This document shows, piece by piece, positions 54,853 to 64,000 of a stretch of 64,000 bases of DNA. How positions within the stretch are numbered: the stretch's first letter is position 1; each line of letters opens with the position of its first letter. The notes under the pieces were generated by a model. That model saw only the letters and a program-made list of their open reading frames with translations, was not told the DNA's origin and searched no databases. The translations under genes were made by a program, and so were the position numbers. Source of the stretch: Allobosea lupini (GTDB taxonomy: Bacteria > Pseudomonadota > Alphaproteobacteria > Rhizobiales > Beijerinckiaceae); NCBI RefSeq assembly GCF_900109525.1, contig NZ_FOAN01000006.1, positions 186,001-250,000 on the forward strand, written 5' to 3'.

Positions 54853-55740
54853 ATGCCGGTAACCAGACTGGTCGACCGCGGCGTCATCCGCGTCAGCGGC
54901 GACGACGCCCGCGACTTCCTCGACAACATCGTCACCAACGCGATGGAGACCGTCACGCCCGAGCGCGCCGGATACGGCGGGCTGCTGACACCGCAAGGCA
55001 AGATCATCGGCGATTTTCTGGTTGTCGCCGTGCCGGACGCGGAAGGCGGCGGCTTCCTGCTCGATACGCCCTTGCTCCAGATCCCCGACCTGATGAAGAA
55101 GCTGAAGCTCTACAAGCTGCGCGCCAAGGTCGCGCTCGACGATCTCAGCGAGCGAGCGACGGTGATCGCCGCGACCGATGGCGGCAGGTTGCCGGCCGAT
55201 GCCGGGCTGGTCTATGCCGATCCGCGCCTCCCCGAGCTCGGCGAGCGCGCCATCGTCGATCTGGATGGCGCCGACGAGCTCGTCGATGCGTCGATGGACG
55301 ACTACCACGCCCGTCGCATCGGCCTCGGCATTCCCGATGGCGGGCGCGATTTCCTCTATGGCGACACCTTCCCGCATGAAGCGCTGTTCGACCAGCTCGG
55401 CGGCGTGTCCTTCAGGAAGGGCTGCTATATCGGCCAGGAGGTGGTCTCGCGCATGCAGCACCGCGGCACCGCCCGCTCGCGCGTCGTGCCGGTCGTTTTC
55501 AGCGAGGGCCTCAACCCGGATGACGGCGTCGAGGCCAGCGCCGGCGGCAAGACGCTCGGCCGCGTCGGCTCCTGTGCCGATGGCCGCGGCCTTGCCCTGT
55601 TGCGGCTCGACCGGGTGGCGGATGCGCTCGCCGCCGGGCACGAAATGGACGCCGGTGGCCTCGCCTTCACGCTGGCGCCCAAGCCGTCCTTCATCCGCTT
55701 CCCCTATCCGGGCGAACCAGAATTCGGAGCGGCAGCATGA
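54853..55740 (+). CDS. ygfZ: Folate-binding protein YgfZ
   Basis: A 295-aa GcvT-related protein that helps iron-sulfur cluster enzymes. The signature KGCYIGQEVVSRMQHRG (the K-G-C-Y-x-G-Q-E motif) is intact near residue 195. Its stop overlaps the tag start by four bases. It is divergent from the reductase gene. Confidence 0.9.
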   Translation: MPVTRLVDRGVIRVSGDDARDFLDNIVTNAMETVTPERAGYGGLLTPQGKIIGDFLVVAVPDAEGGGFLLDTPLLQIPDLMKKLKLYKLRAKVALDDLSERATVIAATDGGRLPADAGLVYADPRLPELGERAIVDLDGADELVDASMDDYHARRIGLGIPDGGRDFLYGDTFPHEALFDQLGGVSFRKGCYIGQEVVSRMQHRGTARSRVVPVVFSEGLNPDDGVEASAGGKTLGRVGSCADGRGLALLRLDRVADALAAGHEMDAGGLAFTLAPKPSFIRFPYPGEPEFGAAA

Positions 55741-56372
55741 ATGACGTTACCGGCGGGCGCGAGGCGGTCGAGGGGCACGACGGCAAATATCGCTGCATCT
55801 GGCCGGGGAGCGATCCGCTCTATCTTGCCTATCACGACACCGAATGGGGCGTGCCGGAATACGATTCCCGCACGCTCTGGGAAAAGCTGATGCTCGACGG
55901 CTTCCAGGCCGGCCTGTCCTGGATCACCATCCTACGTAAGCGCGACGCCTTCCGCGCCGGCTTCGCCGGTTTCGAGCCCGAGACGGTCGCCCGCTTCGGC
56001 GAGACCGATGTCCAAAGGCTGCTGGCCGATGCCGGCATCGTGCGCCATCGCGGCAAGATCGAGGGCACGATCCGCAATGCGCAGGCCTATCTCAGGCTGA
56101 GCGAAAAGGGCCCCTTCGCCGACTTCCTCTGGAAGCATCTCGACGGACGCGTGATCCAGAACGCCTTCCGCACCCATGAGCAGGTTCCGGCCGAGACCGC
56201 CGTCTCCAAGGCGATCTCCAAGGAGCTCAAGGCGGCCGGCTTCACCTTCTGCGGCCCGACCATCGTCTATGCGGTGATGCAGGCCTGCGGCATGGTCAAC
56301 GACCACCTCACCGGCTGCTTCCGCTGGCAGGAATGCGCGGCCCTCGCCCGCGACACGCGCCCCGCCGCCTGA
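55737..56372 (+). CDS. tag: DNA-3-methyladenine glycosylase I
   Basis: Removes 3-methyladenine from DNA (base-excision repair). The 211-aa protein has CIWPGSDPLYLAYHDTEWG, WEKLMLDGFQAGLSW, and a C-terminal zinc-ligand set (FTFCGPTIVYAVMQACGMVNDH). It overlaps both neighbours by one to four bases. Confidence 0.95.
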   Translation: MNDVTGGREAVEGHDGKYRCIWPGSDPLYLAYHDTEWGVPEYDSRTLWEKLMLDGFQAGLSWITILRKRDAFRAGFAGFEPETVARFGETDVQRLLADAGIVRHRGKIEGTIRNAQAYLRLSEKGPFADFLWKHLDGRVIQNAFRTHEQVPAETAVSKAISKELKAAGFTFCGPTIVYAVMQACGMVNDHLTGCFRWQECAALARDTRPAA

Positions 56373-56974
56373 TGGCCAAACCGCCCGCTCCGCCGCGCGC
56401 CTGGCAGCGCATGCTCTCGGGCCGGCGGCTCGATCTGCTCGACCCCTCGCCACTCGATGTCGAGATCGAGGACATCGCCCATGGCCTTGCTCGCGTCGCC
56501 CGCTGGAACGGCCAGACACGCGGCGCGCATTCCTTCTCGGTGGCGCAGCATTGCCTGCTGGTCGAGGCGATCGCCGGCCATCTCAATCCGGACTGGTCGC
56601 GTGAATGGCGCCTGATGGCGCTGCTGCACGACGCGCCGGAATACGTCATCGGCGACATGATCTCGCCGTTCAAGGCAGTGATGGGCGATGCCTACAAGGG
56701 CGTCGAACTGCGCTTGCTGGCGGCGATCCATCTGCGCTTCGGCCTGCCGGCGGCAACGCCGGCGATCGTCAAGCGCAAGACCAAGGACGCCGACAAGATC
56801 TCGGCCTTCCTGGAAGCGACAGAGCTCGCCGGCTTCGAGCGCGAAGAGGCCTTGCGCTTCTTCGGGCGGCCTCAGGCTTTGCCGCGCGAGGTGCTGGCGC
56901 TGATCGAGCCGCAGGCGACGGAAGTGGCGCAGGGCGCGTTTCTGAGGCGATTTGGCGAGTTGGCCGAGCGGTAG
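56372..56974 (+). CDS. HD-domain hydrolase (YfbR-like)
   Basis: A 200-aa HD-superfamily phosphohydrolase. His and Asp ligands are in HSFSVAQH and LLHDAPEYVIGDMISPFK. It resembles YfbR-type 5'-deoxynucleotidases. The ATG overlaps the tag stop by one base. Third gene of ygfZ-tag-HD. Substrate not certain. Confidence 0.87.
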   Translation: MAKPPAPPRAWQRMLSGRRLDLLDPSPLDVEIEDIAHGLARVARWNGQTRGAHSFSVAQHCLLVEAIAGHLNPDWSREWRLMALLHDAPEYVIGDMISPFKAVMGDAYKGVELRLLAAIHLRFGLPAATPAIVKRKTKDADKISAFLEATELAGFEREEALRFFGRPQALPREVLALIEPQATEVAQGAFLRRFGELAER

Positions 56975-56981
56975 TGCCGCA

Positions 56982-57074
56982 CGTCATTCTCGGCCGGAGC
57001 GCAGCGAAGAGCCGAGAATCTCAGGACGAGAAGGCACTGGTTTCCGAGATGCTCGGGTCAAGCCCGAGCATGAC
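56982..57074. repeat. Palindromic repeat (family C, copy 2, inverted)
   Basis: CGTCATTCTCGGCC ... GAGCCGAGAATCTCAGGACG ... TTTCCGAGATGCTCGGGTCAAGCCCGAGCATGACG, the reverse complement of 51449-51537 with a few changes. It starts 8 bp after the HD gene stop. Confidence 0.8.
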
Positions 57075-57082
57075 GCCCTTGC

Positions 57083-57370
57083 TCAATAACAGGACACGAA
57101 TTCCCGGTAGACCCAGCCCACCACATGATTCCGCCCGCGCGGGCTGATCAGGGCCCAGGGTCGGCCGCGCTCGTCGAAGGACGTATTCATCACGCGGATG
57201 CCGGCGCCATTGCTGACGCGGCCGATGATCTCGCCATTCGGCGTCTCGCGGATGTTGAGCGGCGTGCCGGTCGGATCGGTGACGGCGCAACGGTTCTGGG
57301 CGAAGGCCGGCGCAGCCGATAGGCACGCGGCGAATGCGGCTGTCAGAAGGCCGAGGCGGATGGCGGTCAT
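57083..57370 (-). CDS. Exported SH3b-domain protein
   Basis: A 95-aa protein with a signal peptide (cleavage near residue 24, AFAQ) and a bacterial SH3 domain: LNIRETPNGEIIGRVSNGAGIRV and the late WALIS / VGWVYREF. Such domains bind cell-wall or protein ligands. The ATG at 57370 has AGGGGA 7 bases upstream. It is convergent with the HD gene across a repeat. Confidence 0.82.
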   Translation of the reverse strand: MTAIRLGLLTAAFAACLSAAPAFAQNRCAVTDPTGTPLNIRETPNGEIIGRVSNGAGIRVMNTSFDERGRPWALISPRGRNHVVGWVYREFVSCY

Positions 57371-57478
57371 GAACATATCCCCTGATCGTCAACCGGCACG
57401 CCCCGCGCCGTGACACGCATTTGCAATGGCGACGTCAGGGCCGCTTTCGCGTCCGCTACGGATTGTTTCCATTCGTGA

Positions 57479-57491
57479 TCAGATCATCTGA
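57479..57491. promoter_or_regulatory. Small palindrome upstream of malate synthase
   Basis: TCAGAT-C-ATCTGA, a perfect 13-bp dyad, 77 bp before the aceB start. It could be an operator for control of the glyoxylate shunt, but may be chance. Confidence 0.25.
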
Positions 57492-57568
57492 CATTCTCTG
57501 CGGTTCCAGCAATAATCATGTAGCCCCATAATGCATTCATCCGATCGCAGCTCTGGGAGATGACAGCC

Positions 57569-59176
<1,608 letters not shown>

Positions 59177-59183
59177 GCTAACG

Positions 59184-59220
59184 ACCCGCGCCGCTCAGAT
59201 GGGTGGCGCGGGTTTGCTTT
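59184..59220 (+). terminator. Intrinsic terminator of aceB
   Basis: ACCCGCGCC / GGCGCGGGT (59184-59192, 59205-59213) 9-bp stem, followed by TTTGCTTT. Directly after the aceB stop. Confidence 0.75.
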
Positions 59221-59274
59221 CTGACGCTTGGCCGTAGATGTCAGTCTGTGTCCGCTTTTGGCCGGAAGCGGACG

Positions 59275-59667
59275 TCAGCCTGCTGACTGAACATTATTGC
59301 AATGCCGTCTCACCAGGTTGACGATCATATCGTCATTTGTCTCGATGTCGAAATATGAACTATCAATCGCGCGCACAGTCACCCAAGGACGGGTATCTGA
59401 TCCATCGAACGCTCTAAATTCGCCCCAGATGACTTGATGCAAGCCATCGACAAGCGAAAGCAGGGCTTCGCCTGACACTCGCTTTCCTGATCCGACCAGT
59501 GCTTCGATTCCACGAACGTCTTCACCTGTCGCCCAGAACTCTTCACTAGCATGGTCGATCTCCCATTCGGCGCCATCGGAACTGGGCCGTATGAGCGCGA
59601 GAATCTCCTTGAGACCGAATGCCAAATGACCGTTCGGGTCCCCATCATGAATTTTGAGCGTCGTCAT
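59275..59667 (-). CDS. Hypothetical protein, AT-richer than neighbours
   Basis: A 130-aa soluble acidic protein starting MTTLKIHDGDPNGHLAFGLKEIL, with a central WEIDHASEEFWATGEDVRGIE and a C-terminal AIDSSYFDIETNDDMIV. I do not recognise the family. Base use is visibly AT-richer than aceB and argC, which suggests later acquisition. The longer reading upstream lacks features of a signal or domain. A 24-base GTCCGCTT hairpin lies just past its stop (59250-59273). Confidence 0.6.
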   Translation of the reverse strand: MTTLKIHDGDPNGHLAFGLKEILALIRPSSDGAEWEIDHASEEFWATGEDVRGIEALVGSGKRVSGEALLSLVDGLHQVIWGEFRAFDGSDTRPWVTVRAIDSSYFDIETNDDMIVNLVRRHCNNVQSAG

Positions 59668-59943
59668 GAGAGATGCATGCACGACCGGGTGGCCTTCGAC
59701 AACGGTGGTTCCAGTATGTTGTGCGACAAGTCCGACTCGGGCCGTCGGCAGCCATCGCACTTGACGACGACTATCGGTGCCGACAGTGTCCCGGGGCATG
59801 CTCAGGAACCGGACCATTTGCGACCGACGCCGACGCCGCTTCATCCGAGCGGCGGCTTCTTGGCTGCGCGTCGATCACCGTCCTTCCGCGTAAAGGCCTC
59901 ACCATAGGCCACAGCCGAAGCGACTTCGACCCGCATTCCTGAA

Positions 59944-59974
59944 CCCCCGCAGCCCTCGGCTCCGGGGGTTTTTC
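59944..59974 (+). terminator. Intrinsic terminator just before argC
   Basis: CCCCCG (59944-59949) / CGGGGG (59963-59968) with an inner AGCC/GGCT stem, then TTTTTCTTT; it ends 28 bp before the argC start. No plus-strand gene is seen just upstream. In many relatives argC follows rplM-rpsI, so it may be the leftover terminator of a lost neighbour, or an attenuator. The 59668-59943 stretch contains no convincing gene. Confidence 0.7.
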
Positions 59975-60002
59975 TTTGCCCACCCCCCAAGAGGACACCA
60001 CC

Positions 60003-60977
60003 ATGAGCATTCGCGTCGGCATTGTCGGCATCAGCGGTTTTGGCGGCGGCGAGGCGCTGCGCCTGATCGCGAGCCACCCGTCATTCGAGCTGGTCTACGC
60101 CGCCGGCGAGAGCAGCGCCGGCAGCCGCCTGGTCGACCGCTTCCCCGGTGTGCCCGCCAAGCTGGCCGAACTGGTCATCGAGAAATGGGACCCTGCGGCC
60201 CTGCCGAAGCTCGACCTGCTGTTCGCGTCGCTGCCCACCGGCGCCTCGGCCGAGGCGCTGGCACGCGTCCCCAGGCACGTGAAGATCGTCGATATCGGCG
60301 GCGACCACCGCTATGTCGACGGCTGGGCCTATGGCCTCGCCGATATCTGGCCGGCCGAGATCGAGGGGCAGAGCCGCGTCGCCGATCCCGGCTGCTTCCC
60401 TGCGGCGACGCTGACCGCGCTCGCGCCCCTGCTGGCCGACAGGCTGATCGAGCCCGGCAACATCGTGATCGACGTCAAGACAGGCATCTCCGGCGCCGGC
60501 CGGGGCGGCGACAGCAAGTTCGGCTATGCCGAGAGCAACGAGAACCTTGTGCCCTACGGGCTGCTCAGGCACACCCACATGCCCGAGATCGCCAAAACGA
60601 TCGAGCGGCTGAGCGGCGGCAGCGCGGCCGGGCTGGTGTTCACGCCGCATCTGGTGCCGATGACCCGCGGCATCCTCGCCACCATCTACTGCCGCGGCCG
60701 CGCCACTACGCAGCAGTGCCTGGACGCGGCGCGGCGCTTCTACGCCGGGCGCTCCTTCGTCCGCGTGACCGACAGGCCGCCGCAGACCAAATGGGCGACC
60801 GGCTCGAACCTCGCTTTCGTCAGCTATGCGGCCGATCCGGAGCGCAACCTGGTGATCGCGCTGGGCGTGGTCGACAATCTCGGCAAGGGAGCGGCGGGCC
60901 AGGCGGTGCAGAACGCGAACCTGATCTGCGGCCTGCCGGAAACAGCGGGGCTGGACGGCGCACCCGTCTGGCCGTGA
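60003..60977 (+). CDS. argC: N-acetyl-gamma-glutamyl-phosphate reductase
   Basis: Third step of arginine synthesis, NADPH-dependent. The 324-aa protein has the dinucleotide motif GISGFGGGEALRL and the catalytic Cys131 in DPGCFPAA. ATG at 60003 with AAGAGGA before it. A terminator lies just upstream. Confidence 0.95.
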   Translation: MSIRVGIVGISGFGGGEALRLIASHPSFELVYAAGESSAGSRLVDRFPGVPAKLAELVIEKWDPAALPKLDLLFASLPTGASAEALARVPRHVKIVDIGGDHRYVDGWAYGLADIWPAEIEGQSRVADPGCFPAATLTALAPLLADRLIEPGNIVIDVKTGISGAGRGGDSKFGYAESNENLVPYGLLRHTHMPEIAKTIERLSGGSAAGLVFTPHLVPMTRGILATIYCRGRATTQQCLDAARRFYAGRSFVRVTDRPPQTKWATGSNLAFVSYAADPERNLVIALGVVDNLGKGAAGQAVQNANLICGLPETAGLDGAPVWP

Positions 60978-61055
60978 TGACGGCGGGCCTCCGCGCAGTT
61001 GTTCAATCTGCTGCGGAGGTCCGCTCATGTGCGGAAGCGGAGCCGGCGTCGCGGT

Positions 61056-61565
61056 TCAAAAGCCGTGCAGCGCGATCATGATCGCGAAGGCGATGGTGAA
61101 CAGGAGGCCGGCCAATGTCGGCGCGGTCACGATGAAGGCGGCCAGGATCGGATGGCGGTTCCCCCACGCCAGCGCCGCGGCCGAGACCGCGATCACGGGC
61201 AATGCGAGGAAGTAGGCCAATGTGAGCCGCGGTTCGGCGTTGACGTCGAACCCGCTGCAGATGACGGCTGGCAGAGCCCCCAGGCACCCCAGCATCCAGC
61301 ACGCGGCCACGGCGAGGGTTGCGCCGCGCAGATCGCGCCGGGCGATGAACATGAAGGCCACCGCAGCGGCTGCGAGCTGGAGCGCGCCTGCTGCCGGAAC
61401 GATCCAGCGCTCGATTCCCGTGTAGAGGTCCGGCGCCCCGAAGAACGGCAGCAGCAGCGAAGACAGCCCGAAATAGGCGGCGAGCCCGGCCGACAGCATG
61501 AGAAGCAGCCAAGGCGCCCTGCCGAAGAATGAGCTGCCGCCGGGCTCGACATTCGCCACCGCCAC
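61056..61565 (-). CDS. Hypothetical integral membrane protein
   Basis: A 169-aa protein with five hydrophobic segments (about residues 17-40, 52-75, 82-100, 110-130, 140-165). GTG start at 61565. No recognised domain. Convergent with argC. Function unknown. Confidence 0.65.
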   Translation of the reverse strand: MAVANVEPGGSSFFGRAPWLLLMLSAGLAAYFGLSSLLLPFFGAPDLYTGIERWIVPAAGALQLAAAAVAFMFIARRDLRGATLAVAACWMLGCLGALPAVICSGFDVNAEPRLTLAYFLALPVIAVSAAALAWGNRHPILAAFIVTAPTLAGLLFTIAFAIMIALHGF

Positions 61566-61879
61566 CTCGTTCGACTACAAGCGCGGAAGATAGCGGCTCG
61601 AGCATCCTCGCCTGCCGCTTCCTGGCCCATTCCCCACGATAGCGAGCAGCGCACGCGCCTGCCAAGCCTCGCGGCCGCTCAATCGGTACAACGCCTGCGG
61701 GATCGCCTCGGGTGGGGACAGCGCTTGGACGTGGGCAGCGGAACTGACCGCGCGCTCATCTCGAAAGGCGAAAATCGCTCCTCCAATCAGCCGTCCTCGC
61801 CCGGCGCAAGAATTGACGCTCCGGCCTTTGCAACCGCCCCTGTCCCCCCTATTTCCGCTCTTTCCATCGGAGCAAGACC
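61566..61879. other. Gene-free stretch
   Basis: A 314-bp gap between divergent genes. A minus-strand open frame is present but shows no start site or domain I trust. A TTGACG box at about 61813 could be part of the promoter of the DUF3616 gene. Confidence 0.4.
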
Positions 61880-62911
61880 ATGCGGCTCGTGATCCTGTCC
61901 GCCTTCGCGCTCGGCCTCTTCGCAACCGATGCCGCTCGCGCCGAGGCTCTGAAGCCCGAGCGCAAGGTCGAGGCCACCTCCGACTTCGCCGGCAAGAAGC
62001 CGCGCAAGGCCGCCAAGGACATCAGCGGCATCGCCTGCCGCCCGCCTGCCGGCGGCGACTATCGCTGCCTCGTGATCAATGACGAGAACAAGGCCGCCCA
62101 GTTCGCGACGCTGAAGCAGGGCGGGATCGTCCCAGGCCCGAGCCTGCCGTTGATCAAGGATAGCGCCCCCGCCGGCGCAAGCGGGCGCCAGCCGACGATC
62201 GGCTGCCCGCAGCAGGGCGATTTCGAGGATTTCGACGGCGAGGGCGTCGCCTTTGCCGACCGCCATTTCTATGTCGTCGGCTCGCATGGCTGCTCGCGGC
62301 GCAGCGGCGAATACCGGCCTTCATCCTTCCTGCTGGCCCGGATCGCTGCCGGCAACGGCGAGGCGGGCACGCCCGAGCTGAGCTGGCGCGTCGCCGATCT
62401 GCTCGGCGCGGCCGGCGAGGTCGCCCCCTTCGTCGGCAAGGCGCTCGACGAGACGAGCAACGGGCTCAACATCGAAGGCCTCGCGGTGGTCGGCGACCGG
62501 CTCTGGCTCGGCCTGCGCGCGCCAGCACTTGGCGGGCGCGCCTTCCTCGTCGGCGGCAGCGTCGCCGAACTGTTCAAGCCGGGCAGCGAGCCGGGAACGG
62601 GCAAGCCGCAGCTCCTCGCCTTTGCCGCCGGAGCTCAGCGCGGCGTGCGCGATCTCGCCCCGCTCGCCGATGGCCGCCTGCTCGTCCTCGTCGGCCCGGC
62701 GCAGGAGCAGGACGTACCCTATGCGATCATGCTGCTCGACCCCGCTGACCCAGCCGGCGCCAGCGAGCTCGGCCAGCTGCCCCGGCGCAAGGACGGCAAG
62801 GCGGAGGCGCTCGCCGTGCTGGCACAGGAGCGCGGCGAACTGCGCGTCCTCGTCGGCTATGACAGCGTGAAGAACGGCGGCTTCGAGGAATACCGGCTGA
62901 AGCTGCCCTGA
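61880..62911 (+). CDS. Exported DUF3616 protein
   Basis: A 343-aa secreted protein (signal peptide ending ARAEA, about residue 22). DISGIACRPP, FDGEGVAFADRHFYVVGSHG and NIEGLAVVGDRLWLGLRAP match DUF3616, a beta-propeller-like family. Function unknown. Followed by the NUDIX gene after 37 bp. Confidence 0.82.
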   Translation: MRLVILSAFALGLFATDAARAEALKPERKVEATSDFAGKKPRKAAKDISGIACRPPAGGDYRCLVINDENKAAQFATLKQGGIVPGPSLPLIKDSAPAGASGRQPTIGCPQQGDFEDFDGEGVAFADRHFYVVGSHGCSRRSGEYRPSSFLLARIAAGNGEAGTPELSWRVADLLGAAGEVAPFVGKALDETSNGLNIEGLAVVGDRLWLGLRAPALGGRAFLVGGSVAELFKPGSEPGTGKPQLLAFAAGAQRGVRDLAPLADGRLLVLVGPAQEQDVPYAIMLLDPADPAGASELGQLPRRKDGKAEALAVLAQERGELRVLVGYDSVKNGGFEEYRLKLP

Positions 62912-62948
62912 TCGGAATGCAGCCTTTCCGGCTGGCCCGGGACATGCG

Positions 62949-63524
62949 ATGCGCACGGCCATGAGCTTCCTTGCGCGCCTCGATTCGACCGTCTCCCGTT
63001 ATCTCGCCGAGGTCGCAGGCCCGCGCGAACGGCTCGCACTGCTGCGCTGGCAGATCTCCGAGCGCCATATCCTCGACCGGCGCGAGACCATGCCGGGCCA
63101 TGTCACCACCAGCGCCTTCGTGCTCTCGCCCGACCATGCGCAGGTGCTGCTGATCGACCATGTCGTGATCGGCCGCTGGCTCCAGCCCGGCGGCCATTAC
63201 GAGCCGGCCGCGAGCTTCCACGACTCGGCACTGCGCGAGGCGGTAGAGGAGACCGGTGTCGCCGCTGCGGTCCTGCATTCCTGGCATCGCGACGGCGATC
63301 TGCCCTTCGCCATCGACAGCCATGAGGTGCCGGGCAATCCGCGCCGCAGCGAGCCGCCGCACATCCATCACGACCTGCAATATCTCTTCATCGCCGATCC
63401 CGCCCTGCCGCTGATCGCCCAGGAAGAGGAAGTCCATGCCGCCGCGTGGAAGCCCATCGCAGCTCTGGCGGAGATCGCGCCGGTGGCGTTCGCAAGGCTG
63501 CGCACCGTAGGCGTCCCAGGCTGA
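62949..63524 (+). CDS. NUDIX-domain protein with an altered box
   Basis: A 191-aa protein. The Nudix box GGHYEPAASFHDSALREAVEETGV keeps the REAVEE core but has Ala instead of Glu at the first conserved acidic position (x5-E), so activity is likely but altered. Starts at ATG 62949 (62961 also possible). Probably co-transcribed with DUF3616. Confidence 0.85.
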   Translation: MRTAMSFLARLDSTVSRYLAEVAGPRERLALLRWQISERHILDRRETMPGHVTTSAFVLSPDHAQVLLIDHVVIGRWLQPGGHYEPAASFHDSALREAVEETGVAAAVLHSWHRDGDLPFAIDSHEVPGNPRRSEPPHIHHDLQYLFIADPALPLIAQEEEVHAAAWKPIAALAEIAPVAFARLRTVGVPG

Positions 63525-63537
63525 GCCGCCAGCGCCT

Positions 63538-63557
63538 GTTGCATTGCAGCAACAATA
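63538..63557. promoter_or_regulatory. Dyad GTTGC-ATTGCA-GCAAC upstream of the porin-like gene
   Basis: A 16-bp dyad (63538-63553). TGCATTGCAG-CA-ACAATA (63540-63557) repeats the 32408-32425 block with two changes. It is 87 bp before the start codon. Candidate PhaR-like or common regulator site. Confidence 0.35.
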
Positions 63558-63644
63558 CGCCGGTATAGCGCGGTGACCGAAGAGTGCATGTTGCGACTCA
63601 TTCGCATTTACTCGACAGTGGGTCCGTCAACAGGATCGCCAGCC

Positions 63645-64000
63645 ATGCTCAAGCCCGCCGTCGTCGCTCTCGCCGCTGCGAGCCTGTTCTCGCCCGCCTT
63701 CGCGGCCGACCTGCCCTCGCGCAAGGGCGCCCCGGCCGCGCCGCCGGTGCTCTCGGCCTGCACCGAAAGCGAGGGCATCCCGACCGACGCCTTCGGCTTC
63801 ACCACCGGCTCGGATGTCGCCGATCCCGGCTCCTTCGGCGCCAGCCTGACCTATAATGGCGGCTTCGGTGTCCGCGACGGCCGCCAGGCCGCGCATGGCC
63901 TGCAGCTGCAGGGCTCCTACGGGCTCTTCCCCTGCTTCGAGGTCGGCCCTTACCTCCTCGGCGGGTACACCGACGCCACCATCGCCGGCGCCAAGGCCGA
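63645..64000 (+). CDS. Outer-membrane porin-like protein (partial)
   Basis: Open to the end of the window, 118 codons seen. The signal peptide MLKPAVVALAAASLFSPAFA is followed by ADLPSRKGAPAAP, a start typical of Rhizobiales outer-membrane proteins. The mature chain begins alternating beta-strands (FGASLTYNGGFG, LQLQGSYGLFP, VGPYLLGGYT). Probably a beta-barrel; full length unknown. Confidence 0.75.
   Translation, partial: MLKPAVVALAAASLFSPAFAADLPSRKGAPAAPPVLSACTESEGIPTDAFGFTTGSDVADPGSFGASLTYNGGFGVRDGRQAAHGLQLQGSYGLFPCFEVGPYLLGGYTDATIAGAKA

Noticed and set aside
59841..59936. 31-codon minus-strand frame MRVEVASAVAYGEAFTR
   Set aside because: Looks protein-like by eye but too short, without a ribosome site or recognised family.

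Overview
The window is GC-rich, densely packed DNA from what is most probably an alphaproteobacterium of the Hyphomicrobiales (Rhizobiales), perhaps a Bosea-like soil bacterium. This is inferred from gene content: a TRAP transporter cassette, BioY, a TIGR02301-type protein, an HTH-RibB fusion, an RT0821/Lpp0805-type surface protein, and a porin whose mature N-terminus begins ADLPSRK. Several families of palindromic intergenic repeats fit the same group. No rRNA operon, CRISPR array, intact insertion sequence or prophage is visible.

Region 1 (1-7 kb): a dctQ-dctM-dctP TRAP cassette, a 76-aa hypothetical with an operator-like palindrome, and two outward-facing tRNA genes (Gln-TTG on minus, Pro-CGG on plus), each with a recognisable promoter. 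Next comes a short accessory patch with an AT-richer secreted protein and a degraded tyrosine-recombinase C-terminus, then a chemoreceptor with a small exported partner.

Region 2 (7-20 kb): BioY, an MBL-fold hydrolase, a DUF1499-type membrane protein, and a two-gene unit of a secreted caspase-fold/Sel1-repeat protein and a DUF4384-like partner. An EamA permease, ilvD with a divergent LysR gene, an alpha/beta hydrolase and a DUF4239-like membrane protein follow.

Region 3 (19.5-38.7 kb): SDR and acyl-CoA ligase with a divergent marR-patatin pair; amidase; GAF histidine kinase; YkgJ-VOC-P1 peptidase operon; omega-aminotransferase; metallophosphoesterase; L,D-transpeptidase; HDAC-family deacylase; HTH-RibB with a degenerate RibA-like tail; serine hydrolase/TetR pair; aroC; and a Phd-PIN toxin-antitoxin pair.

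Region 4 (38.6-51.5 kb): a 1335-aa Pls/PosA-type non-ribosomal peptide synthetase, folP-folB-folK, mazEF, fabI, a DnaJ-class protein, a surface lipoprotein, and the pdxH-SDR-NUDIX-TIGR02301 operon.

Region 5 (51.5-64 kb): an ECF42-type sigma factor cluster (sigma gene, two YCII/DGPF proteins, a dihydrofolate-reductase-like protein) with two matching candidate promoters (TGTCGA-N17-CGAC); ygfZ-tag-HD hydrolase; an SH3b protein; malate synthase; an AT-richer hypothetical next to argC; a DUF3616 protein; a NUDIX protein; and the start of an outer-membrane protein that runs off the window.

Most of the window is ordinary housekeeping and metabolism. The most interesting parts are the ECF42 regulon, the HTH-RibB fusion with its promoter palindrome, the secreted caspase pair, the Pls/PosA synthetase, the tRNA-linked integrase remnant, and a set of clear operator palindromes that pair regulators with targets.
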